The notes under the pieces: model-generated
Told to the model about the DNA's origin: nothing
Databases searched by the model: none
Seen by the model: the letters and a program-made list of their open reading frames with translations, nothing else
Part shown: piece by piece, positions 22,635 to 35,193 of the stretch
Layout: each line of letters begins with the position of its first letter
How positions within the stretch are numbered: the stretch's first letter is position 1
Translations under genes and position numbers: made by a program
Source of the DNA: Arctopsyche grandis
Taxonomy: Eukaryota; Arthropoda; Insecta; Trichoptera; Hydropsychidae
DNA: 64,000 nucleotides
Direction of reading: 5' to 3'
Assembly: GCF_051622035.1 (NCBI RefSeq)
Contig: NC_135355.1
Coordinates: forward strand, 23,738,486-23,802,485

Positions 22635-23400
22635 GGGTGTGACCAGTATTCTCGTGACCAGTTTTAGTGTGACGGGTGATCACGTGTGACCGATCTAGAG
22701 CGACCGGTTCACATTTGACTAGTAATCACCGAACCATATCAACAGGCGCAACACTACCATAGTATGTATATAATAAAATGGTACTTGCTGGTTATACATA
22801 TGGTCACATCTGAGCAACGAGTATACACACTTAATAGTACATAAAAAACCTGAATGGCTTCTAGGTGTTGAAAACAGTTTTAGTACACAACCAGTGATTT
22901 TCTTTACATCGAAAAATATCGATGAAAATCGAAAACGCATTTTCCTATATACATATTATATCTACATACATACCTACATAGTACATACAGAGCCGCCAAG
23001 AGAAAATCTGGGCCTTGGTGCATTCTTTTTCATTACACATACGTAAGACAATTTTATTTGTCATTAATTATTGCAAGCTTTTTTTCCGGATTTTTTCATT
23101 ATTAATTTTTGGCCAGTATTGCCTTATTGCAGAGAATCTCTTTAAATGGATTTGGATATTATATAACTATGCAACAGTTGCCGAGTCATACCACGATGTT
23201 TTTTATTTGAAAAGTCAATGCGTTTTCGATTTTTATCGATATTGTTTGAAGTAACGCCAATCACTGGTTGTGCACCATTTGCGTACTGTCACTTTACTAA
23301 AAACTGTTTGTGACAAATTCATGTAACTGCCGTGTATATACATAAGTGTTGTTGCAAGTGTGTATACTCGATGCTGGGATGCGCCCGCATTACCAATAAA
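22635..23400. repeat. Half copy of GTGTGACC foldback, and a second inverted repeat
   Basis: 22640-22735 matches one arm of the palindrome at 30785-31080 (GTGTGACCGATCTAGAGCGA). Farther on, 22880-22945 (CACAACCAGTGATTTTC...) is repeated in inverted orientation at about 23220-23275, giving a second foldback of roughly 400 bp. Confidence 0.6.
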
Positions 23401-23419
23401 GTGAATATAGTATTAAAAA

Positions 23420-25894
23420 AATTAATTTTAACAAGTTTTTATTGAATAATTGTTTCGTTATAAAATCATCACATAATCATATATAAAATACATAGTTAAA
23501 TTTTTCATATCTATCAATGAAAAAAAATAATTGAATTTCCAAAATAATTAAATGAAAGTTGACACATGAAACGTGATAACTTTTCAAAAATAAACGCTAG
23601 TAAAAAATTTCGGATTGTACTATTTTTCACTTGCATTTATAAAAATATATAAAAATTAGATTTTTTTTATTGTTTAAATTAAATTTAAAAGTTGACGATT
23701 TGAAATCATAACGGTGACAATAGCCATGGTGGCATAGCTAACATTTTTTTTTAATAAAACAAAATTTAAAGAGAAATAAATATAAAACAAACATTAAAAT
23801 TCATTTCATAGCAACAGTATTAATTTCGAAATTATATGTATCAACTTTCAATTCAACACATGTTAAACTTAAAATTTTTCTCAAAATACAAATGAAAAAG
23901 TTAATCAAAAAATGAGCAATGAAAAATATAGTTAAAACTAACAGTTCTTTTTATATTATACAATGCCCGACGAATCATTGTGCCTATTTCAAAGATTTAC
24001 TGTCATCGCATAATAATGCAATTACTCTGGACAAATTTAACATTATTAAATAACATCGCAACATGTTAATACTAAGCAATTAAATTATCAACTGTTAAAA
24101 TGTCAACACATCATCAATCGTCTTACCCATTTGTAGAGCCCTTGTAAAGCTTAAGATATATTTATTAGTCCTCGTTAATAATCGTAAATAGCTAAAACAC
24201 AAATAAGTATAAATGGTTTGGAATAAAATTATACAGCTTTGGTGTCAACTATTAACGATTTTTTCCTCGGATTAAAATTACAAAATACATTATTGAATTT
24301 CATTAAAGCTCGAAGATTCTAATTTACAACAATGGCATTTTTTTTTTGCAAAATCTGCAAAACCGTTATAACTATATAAATTAAAAATTACATTTACAGG
24401 TTGAAAATTTTACGTTTGACATCTAAAATTTAAAAAGAAATTAGTCAGTCATTTTTTTTAATCGTTTTATGCACATCAATCAATACAAACGTATAATAAA
24501 AAAAAACATAATAAGAGTATAAATAATTGTATATGGACTAAAACTTATAAAAGGTATGACTTGAATTATTATCTCGGCTATTCGCCGACACTATACGAAA
24601 ATACGAGTTTTAATATTTAATTTAGATGTACTTGAATCATACATACAACTCGAATTTGAAATTTTTCATATTTCCGTGTTTACATTGCATTTCACTGAGT
24701 GACCCGTATTCTCATGTCCATTTTTCCAAGCAATATTTTATAAATGGGCTAAAAATTAACTATAAAATAATATATTATAAAATTTGAGTAAATCCTAGTA
24801 CATGCGTGTAGAGAAATACATATGTCAAAATTTCACTTCGAGGAGTATTTGTACTTTTCATATACATTATAGGTCGGCATGAATCTTTCATTGATGCATA
24901 GAAAATATGATTTCGATAGATCTTTCTGGCACAAATCAAGGTTTAAAATGGAATTATGAAGACCTCTCTAAATAGCTACATATGTAAATACATGGAGTTT
25001 CAAAAAAGTGAAAATCATAATAAAAAATACATAAAATCATAGCCTCGGCTTACGGTAAATAAATAATGAGTACATACAAAAACATACAAATGAAAGTTGA
25101 ATCGATACACATTTCATCTAAACCTATTGCGGTCTTTAATCATTAGCATACTTATATTATGAGAAGTTGACCATGTTAGCAAGAAAGTCTTTCGGTGGTA
25201 GTGATGTGTATGAATACATTAATACATAAAAAGTATTGATGAAAAATCATGCACATCACATCATGGTCAACTCCTTGTAAAAGACCTACAGATTCGTCAA
25301 TATTACGAATGAAATGTTTAGGACAGACCTACTCTGGATCAATTTGAATTACTAACTAAATATATATACACATATAACAAAACAAAAACTATCTAAGCCT
25401 AGATCTAATAAATCAGTCTTGATAATGCAGAAATTGTGCACAAGCACAAGATTTAATCGTGTACACCGATACATGTAACTATATACCGTTTCATTGTATA
25501 TCGCTAAACGCTACAAGTGTACAGACCTGATTTTAACAAAGTAATTAAAACAAAACAATAATTCTCGGAAAACGTCTTGATATTCATATCCTCTTTAAAT
25601 GCGTGCGTTTAAGTGAATAGTTTATACCGAGAAAAATAACATTTCAGTTTAAATGGCATTTTGACACTAATAGTCCTTATAGTTAAAAGTAAAAATTCAT
25701 TCAACAGTTTACAATAATCAACATAACCAACTAAAAGTTTGAAATATAAAAGAGAAAAAAATATATAAAACAATTTGAATGTAGATATAGAAATTCATGA
25801 ACAGAATCAACAAAATTCATAAGCCAGAATCATACCAGACGGCACAAATGTTAACAACGGCATAATTTATAAAACAGGAATTATAAAAGTTCAA
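23420..25894 (-). other. Probable long 3'UTR and downstream flank of archipelago
   Basis: About 2.4 kb without recognisable transposons directly downstream of the archipelago stop codon, unlike the repeat-rich surroundings. A plus-strand TTTATTG at about 23436 would be a minus-strand AATAAA. The UTR extent is an inference. Confidence 0.35.
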
Positions 25895-27631
25895 TTAGTC
25901 CTCGCATTTGAGGCAGGCACCTGGCACATCAAAGTCTAAAACCATCAGTTTAGTCTCTTCTGTGCCATTGCGAGATCCAACTGCACACACGAGTTTGGTC
26001 GGAGACGCTCGTATCCTCCAAACTACACCGCCAGAGCCACCTGATCCGAGTGTGACTAGGTTGCGTATGAATTCACCAGTCTTCAGATCCCATAACTTAA
26101 CAGTTCCGTCGTCGGAAGACGTGATTACAAAACGACTGTTCGATTGCAACGACGTCACGGCCGACTGATGCTTATTTGAACCGGAGAGCGTGTGCAAACA
26201 CTGACCCGTATTGATATCCCACACTTTCACGGTGCTATCGGCATTGCCCGACACTAAGATGTTTGACCTCAGCTCCATTCCGGAGATGAGAGAGCGGTGG
26301 CCGTTCAGCGTGTGCTTCAGAGCGCCCGTCTCCACATCCCAAACCTTGATGGAGGTGTCGAGGGATCCACTGATGACGTGGACGCCGTCAAATTGTAAGC
26401 TATATATCCTATTAGTGTGGGACGCCAAGGTATGGAGACATTCCGCAGTCTCTGGATTCCATACTTTAACGTAATAGTCATAAGCGCCGCTGACAACTAA
26501 CCGTCCATCATATTGAACACATCTAACGGCCGCTAAATGTCCGACCAACACCCTCAAGCATTTGCCCTCAGACACTGACCAAACGCGGAGTGTGGCGTCT
26601 CGAGAGCCGGACACGACCCTGTCCTTGTAAAGCCTCATGCAGCGAACAGTTGACGTGTGACCGGTCAACGTTTTCAAGCATGCGCCCGTGTAAGCATCCC
26701 ACACGCGAAGTGTTCTATCTGTTGAACCACTGATCACTATGCGACCGACCATCTGAGATGACCATACACCGCCCGTATGACCGACCAGAGTGAGGAGACA
26801 TCGGCCCGTGTTGGCAGACCATACTTTAAGCGTAGTATCGTCAGAGCCGCTCAAAATCTTATTTCCATAAAACTGGAGACAAGTGATGACATGATCGTCG
26901 TGCCCTTTGAGAAATTTCGCCGTTTCGGCGCTTCTCTTAAAACGCCAATTATTTTCAATTACATGATGTCGCATGTAAGCCGCTTTCCACGAGCAAGCGG
27001 TGTCCGGCATAGAGCTGGGCCTTTTCCGCATAGGACCGATTCCTTTGCGTCTGCATTTTTCTTTCCATAAAAGTTTATCGTCAGTGAGGAACCTCCAATA
27101 GCGACATGTTTGAGCAGCTCGGAAAAGATCGACCGGTTCAAGGTAGCCGAGAACGGTCAAAGCTAGTTCACGAGGTAACAGAGAAATGAAGTCGCGTTGA
27201 AACAAGGGCTCAATAGCCTGCATCATGTGTCTTACTTGATCGGGCGCGCATCTCACAATAAGACTATCGATTGCAACTTTGCGCTCCGCAGGTGACCACT
27301 GTACAAATTTATTTAGCCAATGTCGCAGATCTGGTGGATTATTTTGTTGCATATTATTCCTACACGATTCAACTCCTGTCTCGCTGAATGGTTTCTTAAC
27401 AACTCCGTCTCCTGTGGATGGACTATCATCAGCTTTGCGTTTTCTTCTAAATCTATCAACCTCATCGCCCGATTGAATGCTTTCATCGTATTGATGTTCA
27501 CTATCGGAACCACTGGAACCAGCAACTTCGGCTTCATAATTTTCTTCTTCAGCACAAGCCTCATTCTCAGATTCGTGGTTCGGTACACATGTACAGACAG
27601 CTTCCTCTTCCTCGTCCTCCAATATCAGCAT
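25895..27631 (-). CDS. ago: F-box/WD40 substrate receptor, archipelago/FBXW7 orthologue (578 aa)
   Basis: Substrate receptor of an SCF ubiquitin ligase that binds phosphodegrons in proteins such as cyclin E, Myc and Notch (known for the family). An acidic N-terminus with a basic patch (RFRRKRK, 60-66) is followed by the dimerisation region (about 100-145), the F-box (149-195, LPRELALTVLGYLEPVDLFR) and eight WD40 repeats (about 238-570) that end in KLMVLDFDV. The arginines equivalent to human R465, R479 and R505, which hold the phosphodegron, are present as R330, R344 and R370 with the same spacing (14 and 26). The whole coding region is one exon. The TTTTAG acceptor lies at 27641-27643, nine bases before the ATG. 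If the 27922-28016 exon is spliced on, an in-frame TAA precedes the ATG, supporting this start for this isoform. Longer N-terminal isoforms from other first exons are possible. Confidence 0.97.
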   Translation of the reverse strand: MLILEDEEEEAVCTCVPNHESENEACAEEENYEAEVAGSSGSDSEHQYDESIQSGDEVDRFRRKRKADDSPSTGDGVVKKPFSETGVESCRNNMQQNNPPDLRHWLNKFVQWSPAERKVAIDSLIVRCAPDQVRHMMQAIEPLFQRDFISLLPRELALTVLGYLEPVDLFRAAQTCRYWRFLTDDKLLWKEKCRRKGIGPMRKRPSSMPDTACSWKAAYMRHHVIENNWRFKRSAETAKFLKGHDDHVITCLQFYGNKILSGSDDTTLKVWSANTGRCLLTLVGHTGGVWSSQMVGRIVISGSTDRTLRVWDAYTGACLKTLTGHTSTVRCMRLYKDRVVSGSRDATLRVWSVSEGKCLRVLVGHLAAVRCVQYDGRLVVSGAYDYYVKVWNPETAECLHTLASHTNRIYSLQFDGVHVISGSLDTSIKVWDVETGALKHTLNGHRSLISGMELRSNILVSGNADSTVKVWDINTGQCLHTLSGSNKHQSAVTSLQSNSRFVITSSDDGTVKLWDLKTGEFIRNLVTLGSGGSGGVVWRIRASPTKLVCAVGSRNGTEETKLMVLDFDVPGACLKCED

Positions 27632-27921
27632 TCTTACGGTCTAAAAACACGATAAACACCTCATTAATACATACATATTTTATCGAAAGGATTAAATTAA
27701 TATTTTATTAAAAGAAACCATTGACTGCTTACAGTAACTTCGATAACAGTAGAACATTAAAATATACATTTTATTATAATGTGTAAATATATTACATTAA
27801 ATTTTCTTTTGATTGTTTTTTATTCACTATAAAGCTAATATAAAAACATAGGAATAAGAAATGTTCATTAGTATGTGAACATATTATATTATGACTGAAT
27901 ATAAAATTATTAAACACTGAC

Positions 27922-28016
27922 CTGTTAATTTTGATTGTATCATACGTTCACATTATTCAAAAATGCAAGTATTCTTGTTGACCTTAAACACATGTTAACC
28001 CCAGTTTCTATGGAAT
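27922..28016 (-). other. ago: Putative 5'UTR exon of archipelago
   Basis: Minus-strand sequence bounded by a strong acceptor (CTTTTTCAG before 28016) and donor (CAG/GTCAGTG after 27922). It would splice to 27640 and places an in-frame TAA three codons above the AGA preceding the start codon. No protein is encoded across it. Confidence 0.5.
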
Positions 28017-28679
28017 CTGAAAAAGAAAAACATTTAATGTATATTTTCAGACCGAAATAAATATAATTCTTAATAGAATACTGACATTTTTTCCTGATAA
28101 TTCAATCAATTTATTCAATTAATGAGAAGAAAAAGAATTTAAAAAATCACATCTTAAAATGATGTTGAATATTCAAATTTTGCACAATACCAATTTTTGT
28201 AATATACAAATTGTAACAATGCTATCTACATATAAACTTGCAATTACTGTCGTTTTGCATTTAAGATTTAAAAACAATTTTTTTACATTCGATATTTTTT
28301 AAATCAAATAAATATGATATTAAAAAATTAAGCGTCAATTGCATTTTTTAAAAGTAAATAATTTGAGAAATGAAACAAAAACCATTTTACATGATGCTTT
28401 AAATACATGTAAATGGAAAAAATTATCAAAACTTTATTTAAAACTAATTTCTCGAATAAAATCCTGATAATTCAAGTTAAAAATATATAAGAATCCTATT
28501 TATCTAATCTACCTAATCATTAATGAGTAATTTTTGGGTCCTTGATGGCGCTCCTACTCGCTACTAACTGATAGTATTTAAAACGAAGCAGCGTAAAGCA
28601 TGGCTAGCTGTCACGTCATTTTCATACAACGCTACGTAACATTGTAAGACGTAAAATACCTTTCTGTTTTTATTTCTAA

Positions 28680-28918
28680 CTAGCTGAACCCGGCATGCTT
28701 AGTAATGCCAACGCATTCCAGTTTCCCCGTTCCCGTTTTTGGGCGATTTTTTTTACAGAAACCATCGCGGGCATGCACACAATAACTCGTGGAAGTTTCA
28801 TCACAATCGGTTGAATGGTATAGGAACGCATACGACAAAGACAAACAGATAGACAGACAGACAAATAGACAAACAGACAGACAAACATTGATTAATATAT
28901 ATTTAATATATATGTAGA
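28680..28918 (-). mobile_element. Short Helitron-like element, 239 bp
   Basis: On the minus strand the 5' end reads TCTACATATATATTAAATAT, preceded by A. The 3' end reads GCATGCCGGGTTCAGCTAG, followed by T. The interior contains a GTCTGTCTGTTTGTC tract. It is non-coding. Related 3' ends occur at 40624 and 49573. Confidence 0.75.
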
Positions 28919-29194
28919 TCAACTATACTCCTTAACAAACCATTAATGTTACATCCAAGACAATTTAGCCGACTAATCACATCCTTTTTTTCATTTATAT
29001 ACTTAACGATCCATCAATCTTCACTGAATTACCGTGATTCGATATTCAACAATAATTGGTTAATAAAAAAAGAAATTCACAAATTTGAAAATCATGTGGC
29101 TGGTTTTTATTTGAATGCTAATTAATTAATTTTACAAGCCCACACGGCAAATGATAATTTTTTCTCCTCAGATGTTAGATTTCTTCGGAATGTA

Positions 29195-29500
29195 GTGCTG
29201 GTGGTGGATGCCGTGCACTCCATAGACTGTGGGACACACGAATACCTAAATCCTCAAAAAGCAGGCAGTTTCAGAACTCCACAACATACAGAAAAAGGAT
29301 TTTTTCTTACTTTGGCCGTATTGCCCGGAAGAATGTGGAGAGTATGGAGAAGTATGTGAGTATTCACTGAAACACAAGAGGGAAGGTGATAATGGTTTCC
29401 CATAAGGTGATTGGATCAAATTAAAGAACTGATGGGATAATCCCTAAACGCCGCTTTCAACTCGGCACAAGACCGAGAGGAGTAGAGGTGGATCGTTAAC
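29195..29500 (+). mobile_element. Broken C-terminal fragment of an RTE LINE
   Basis: In shifting frames it reads FSYFGRIARKNVESMEK and later an LNAAFNSAQDRE-like segment. These correspond to the [16 protein letters not shown] tail and the final region of the full-length RTE elements at 45326 and 59771. Several frame changes make it non-functional. Confidence 0.65.
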
Positions 29501-29649
29501 CGGATTCCAGGTGATAAAAAACGACCACCACGCTCAGCATTGGGTAAACGAGGAAGAAGGAAAGGATTGTGAAATTAGCTAAAGTATTGAATAGAGTTAT
29601 ATTTTACAAGTCAGCTGGACAGGGAAAGTAGAAAAGTAGGATTAAAAAT

Positions 29650-30300
29650 TAACGTAGATAAGACCAAACTAATGTTCAATAGTTATTGCATGCCTGATAG
29701 CATTTCATTAGATGATAAAATAGTAGAAGTATTAAATAATTATTTATATTTAGGTCAAATAATTGACACGTCCGGTAGTAAAGAAGAAGAGATAAAGAGA
29801 CGTATGAGATTAGAATGGAGTGCATTTAGACAAATTAATTTTAAATCAAAAATGCCACTCAGAAGAAAAAGATCTTCGATCAATTCGTATTGCCAGTGAT
29901 GATATATGGATGTGAAACTTGCGACATTGAACGCCAAGATACTACACAAAGTACAATACACTCAAAGAAATATGAAACGCTGCATGCTTGGCAAAACAAG
30001 GAAAGACAGGAACTGGACTACGTGGGTGAGAAGTATGACATGGGTAGTGGATATAGTAGATAGAGTAAAGAGATTGAAATGGCAATGGGCGAGCCACGTG
30101 GCTAGAAGAACGGACAAAAGAAGTGCTAGGATGGTACCCGAGAGAATGCAAAAGGGTAATAGGAAGACCGCAGGGAAAATGGGTAGACGAAATTAGGAAA
30201 ATGTGTGGGGTGAGATGGACGAGTTGCGCAAAACAGACGGGTGGAAACGTGTTGGAGAGGCCTTCATCCAGCAGTGGATGCGAGCGGCTGTAGATGACGA
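29650..30300 (+). mobile_element. Broken RTE LINE fragment, same lineage as 867-1550
   Basis: The sequence parallels 867-1532: NNYLYLGQIIDTSGSKEEEI at about 29737, then NAKILHKVQYTQRNMKRCML and RLKWQWASHVARR. At least two frame changes separate these parts. It ends near TTCATCCAGCAGTGGATG at about 30263. Confidence 0.85.
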
Positions 30301-30308
30301 ATCTTTAA

Positions 30309-30494
30309 CTCTTTGAAGCATAGAGGTATCAAAAAGGGCCCATTTCTTTTTATCTTTTGCTGCATGGTGGGATGCAATTTATACCACTTCGAAAAATTAA
30401 AACTATTTGAAGCACAAAGGTTTATATGTCCCACTAATTAACATTATGTGCAACACGTGACTTTTTTTTGTTTCAAATATCGTGCCGCAAAGAG
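30309..30494 (+). mobile_element. 186-bp MITE flanked by TTAA
   Basis: CTCTTTGA at the left and CGCAAAGAG at the right form short inverted termini directly bordered by TTAA at 30305-30308 and 30495-30498. This is the target duplication used by piggyBac-type transposases. It has no coding content. Confidence 0.6.
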
Positions 30495-30779
30495 TTAAGG
30501 CTTCTTCGAAAATGAAAAAGTTACACCTGGGTGTCGTTTCTTTTTATTACAAGACTTTTACTAGTTTCACCGAATGCATTCGCAAGACGTTCCTTCCTAA
30601 AATATTTAGATCGTTTGAAACATCGCCATTTTGCGAGGTTTGGCCCTCAATCGAGATCTATCTCGATTGTTTTCGCTTCTCGTTGATAAACATAATCTTT
30701 ATATACGTTTAAAAATTCAAAAATTTTTATTACAGTTTTTGTTCGAACATAAAACGGTCGTTGCGAGGAATGGTAAACG

Positions 30780-31080
30780 GACTACTAGTCATATGTGAAC
30801 CAGTCACAGGACAACCGGTCGCTCTAGATCGGTCACACGTCATCATCCGTCACACTAAAACTGGTCACACCAGAAAATTGGTCACACCCAAAAATTCGAC
30901 CAATTTTTTATTTTTGTGGTCAATTGGTCACACTCAAAAATTAAAAATTGGTCGAATTTTTGGGTGTGACCAGTTTTTTCGTGACTAATTTTCGAGTGTG
31001 ACGGGTGATCACGTGTGACCGATCTAGAGCGACCGGTTGTCCTGTGACCGGTTCACATTTGACTAGTAATCACCAAACAG
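30780..31080. repeat. Foldback element with GTCACAC repeats
   Basis: Two arms of about 130-140 bases (GTGAACCAGTCACAGGACAA at the left; the reverse complement TTGTCCTGTGACCGGTTCAC at the right) face each other. Both are built from repeated GGTCACAC/GTGTGACC words. A half copy is at 22640-22735. Confidence 0.85.
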
Positions 31081-31219
31081 GACAAAATATACTCTTTCTC
31101 CCATCTATTGCAGCATTGACTGAAATAATATATTAATTAGCCACCGATTGAGTAACCATCAAATCCAATCCACTTGGATCTTTATCACAACTTGATTGGT
31201 TGATAATTTTGAAACAAGT

Positions 31220-31890
31220 GAAAAAGGGCGGAAGGAGTGGGGGGTGCCACTTTGAGTGGACATGAGTGGTGTGGATTGTACACCTGTCAAAGCGAAGAGA
31301 GTCGAGTGTACGGGCGAATCGTTCAGTGCGCATGCGCGTCCGCGTGTCGGGGGATGCGGGGCGCGGGCGGGGGTGCGCCTGGAGGTTATGCGCGGAGGGG
31401 ACCACTCGACCACTCGACCGCTCGATCGCTCGATCGCTCGATCAGTCGAGCGGGGAGCGGGGAGTGGCGAGGGCGAGGGCGAGGGTCGCTCGGGAGCACG
31501 AGGTCATTACCGTGGAGGGTCGCGGATCGCGGATCGCGGATCGCGGATCGCAAATCGCAGAGCGCACAGCGTGAAGTAGCTGGTGGCTGTGACGACTGTC
31601 GAAGCGATCCTCGTTTCCGTCCACGCTCGAGCGAGCGATCGATCGATCTCGACGAAGACGAAGACGAGGGCGATGATCGCGATTGGAGCCGCGCCGAGTA
31701 GCAGTAGCAGTAGCAGTGGGGTAGAAGTGGCGGTGGCGGTGGCTGTGGCGGTGGCGCCAACTGACGGCAGCCGTAGTAGCGGTGGTAGCGGCAGGCCGCA
31801 GACCGCACGACCCAGACCTGCCCGTCACCCCGACGCGCTCCAATCACGACCATTACCGATATTTTACGCGCTCGCCAATAAATATGTATA
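31220..31890 (-). promoter_or_regulatory. CpG-dense, low-complexity island; candidate archipelago promoter/first exon
   Basis: A sharply GC- and CpG-rich block in AT-rich DNA. It holds CTCGATCG repeats (31405-31445), GCGAGG repeats (31465-31490), five GGATCGC repeats (31522-31556), AGCAGT repeats (31699-31718) and GGTGGC repeats (31727-31757). Open frames exist on both strands (up to 172 codons) but are compositionally trivial. It lies 3.2 kb upstream of the archipelago 5'UTR exon. Promoter function is inferred from composition and position only. Confidence 0.4.
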
Positions 31891-31951
31891 ATCAACGACG
31901 ACAAATATAGACAACGCTAATCTTAGCAGGGCTGTAGAGCCCTGAATGACA

Positions 31952-32996
31952 GGCGCGTAACTACTATGCCGCACGGGCATGCGGCCCTTTTTAATTTAGG
32001 GTCCCAAAAATTTTTCAAATAAAAATCTTGAAAGTCATGTTCAAATTATTCATGTGACTAATATGAAACAATATTTAAAATTTGATACGCAACATATTGC
32101 GTGTGGAATGTTCACCCATTTGTACTCCTTATCACAACATTCAATAGTTTTCCATTGTGGTACAGTAATAATAATTATCTGCAATTATTTATTTTATATT
32201 GTTGCAAGATTTATTTATTTAACGTTTTGTTGACCATTATGGCATTGCGGGAAGAACCTAATGCCCCACAATGGCCTACATAATAAAATAAAATAAGAGA
32301 GGGAGAAAACAAAAGATAAAATAAAAAAATAATAGATACAACAAAAAGCAAAAGCATAAAATTAAGATGCAAAAAATTAAAAAAAGAAAAGTAAAAAAAA
32401 AAATAATACAGCATTTAACACAATCATAAAAAACTTTATAGTAATTAAAATATAAAATAAGAAAAAATACAAATAAGGAAATGTCTTGCACCTGCAGCCT
32501 GTTCCGATAAATAAGAACAAGCTACAACTACAAAACATCCCTGCGAAGCCCAAATGGAAGAGAGTAGATTAAGATTCCACTCATCCATCACATTCAAATT
32601 AAGAAAGTAATGATGAGCGCAGGTTACCAAACAAATATATTAAAATAATATCCGATAATCTACGCTCACCGAGGTGGAAAATATTGCATTCAGAGACGGC
32701 AGCAATGATTTCATTGAGATGTCGAATAGCTCTTGGTATAGGAGCCATTCGAAAAAGAACTGTGGGAGCACGAGGTACAACCATTAAATGATGATATCTA
32801 TCATGATGATATCTTTGATGAAAACGATGTTTAAATAAAATGTCTTCGAAAGATGTAATTGCTTAATATGCGACTTTAAAGGCAAGGAAAAAGAACATTT
32901 AAATTATGTGTACTAATTCCCAATTTAATTTAATTTAAAGGGGGTATTTTCTAATATTTACATGCGGGCCCAATTTTTCTAGTTACGCCACTGTCT
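31952..32996 (+). mobile_element. 1.04-kb hAT-like non-autonomous element
   Basis: The left end is CAGGCGCGTAACTACTATGC. The right end is the reverse complement of CAGTGGCGTAACTAGAAAAA. These form imperfect inverted termini of the hAT type. A clear 8-bp duplication is not visible. The interior is A-rich with no transposase. The left part recurs at 3971. Confidence 0.65.
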
Positions 32997-32999
32997 CAA

Positions 33000-35085
33000 T
33001 CGAATGTTTATCCATACGTTACGTATTTAATAAAAAATCTCACCGTACATATTGGGTGCGCACACTTAGTAGCGTCTTTGTCCGTTACGACCAATTGTAT
33101 TTCGCGGTTCTTCCAGGGGATGTCATTTAGAGGGAATAAGGAGGGGAATTTGCCCCCCTCCCCAGATCTGGCTAAGCCAGGAGCATGCGTGAACATGCGT
33201 CGAATGGGTGAACGAAATATATTTAAAAACGGGCGAATTCCACCATATTATGACATATTTAAATAATGACTCCAATCAATTTCATGATTATTTACAAATA
33301 AACATTTAGATGTGCTACTTTGGCGTGTCATTTATTTACCAGCGGACGACACATGTAGTCACGCAACAGCAAAATTTAATAGAAATACTTTAGATCATGG
33401 TGTTGTGGCAGCCCTGAGGTACTGGCCGTTAAACCATCGGTTGGCCAGCACTTCGAGGGAAGCAATCACTTCCTTTCCGGCTGTGGATATAAATTTTTGT
33501 GCACTAACACCGTCGTCTCACTCGCCCCATCCCTATAGTGTTTATAAAATGCTAAACAATATCAAAATATAATCAACACAGAAGAGAATGTACCTATTTT
33601 TACAGGGTTTTTATTAGTTTACAACCTTTTTTTTTATAAAAACATAATATTTTCGATGCTATAATATGATCAATATCTTTTCATCGTTGTGGCGGTGATA
33701 TGAAAGAAAAAAGAAAACGTGATAGGGGTGGGTAATATAGACCAATACTTCGATGTAGCGTAGAGGAGTGAGATAAATTAAAGTCTGCTTAAGAACAACG
33801 TTTTAAAATTCGCAATAGTTCAAAATAATTTATTGTAAAAGGTAAAAAATATTTCAAATGGTATGTATAATTATTTACCACCTGAATCATATAGTTAAAA
33901 AAAGTACAGAAACATTGTGTCATACAACGACTTTGAGATCATAAGTTTTACCATTATCACGTGATAAAACTTATTTCTTTAGCTAAAATAATCATAACCT
34001 TGAATAATAAAGCGTATGTAGGTGATTTTATTTGCCATTATTGATATATTATTATCATTAATTTGTAATGCTTAAATTACATTGTTGAGTGTTGAGGCCA
34101 ACTGTCACTAGTTTGATAGGTGTTTGCAAATTGTCAATTGCCGAATTTACTATCTACAACAATTGCTCTTTTTATAATTAAGCAGAGCTGTAGAGCTGAA
34201 GTCAGATACCAGGCGTTTTAACCAGAATCGGAGTCATTAAATATTGAGTGACTCCTAATCTAATTTCGCATTTAAACGCATCCTTTCCACATCTTTGGTC
34301 AAGATAATGCACTAATTATTTACATAACCTTCAAAGTATAAGTATTTTGGGAGAATATAAATGTTTTTTGATGTCTGATTGCATTTACCTGATTAGATCT
34401 CCAACTTCTTTTTTGTGGGGGTTTCTGAATATATGGTGTTATTGTGAATAAAAATATTAGAGATTGTCTAATATCTTATATTTTTTTTTACAATATTATC
34501 ACATCGTTAGTATTGCCTAATTTAACTTGTTTTTATTTAACACATCGAGTGCTAAAACCCGAAATTTTAATAAAAGTGATGGAACATACATTCTTGAAAG
34601 GGCAGAAGTTGAAAATGTAATTCAAAAATTCATATGAAAAATATTACCAAGCTTGTATTATATTAAAAATTTCAATGAAAAAAAAAAACCGTTTAATTTT
34701 ATAATCCGTCGCGATTCACCAAACTTATCACAGAACCAATTTATCTATCAAATTTTAATGTTTACTTCAACAGAGCTAAATAATGAGTTTTTTACACACT
34801 TCGACAAAGCTATTGATTATTGAAAAAAAATGCTAAAATTTCTGCTGCGGTTTTCGGTGATCCGATCGTAGCATTATTTAAATTTCATTGTTCAGTTTCT
34901 TTAATCATTATATATGTATGGATTTTATTGTTGTAATAAAAAAGCATCCTGTATTTATCCTTATTCTCATAAAACTGCCCTACATTAATCTAGAAAAATA
35001 TGATAACCATAATTAAATCTTAATATTGTGAACCTCTATGTAGAAAGAATAATTAATCTTTTATTACTCAATTGATTTATTAATA
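33000..35085. other. Intergenic DNA between the CpG island and the ppk genes
   Basis: No gene recognised. CAGGGGATGTCATTTAG at 33114 resembles the left end of the hAT MITE at 49902, but no matching right end is seen. The right edge includes a candidate minus-strand polyadenylation signal (AATAAA, plus-strand TTTATT at 35086-35091) for the ppk gene. Confidence 0.4.
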
Positions 35086-35193
35086 ATTACATTGTATGTT
35101 ACAGTCGTGCATGCAAACTCTAATTTACTTTGTCATAGTTAATACGTATGAGTAAGTGATAGATATAATATATTTTGATGATAATAAAACAAC

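Noticed and set aside
31237-31904. Several open frames of 100-170 codons in the CpG island
   Set aside because: Open in most frames because of tandem CG-rich words; no protein-like composition or conserved motif.
33078-33266. Possible second copy of the 49902 hAT MITE
   Set aside because: Only the first ~17 bases resemble it and no right end or 8-bp duplication is present.
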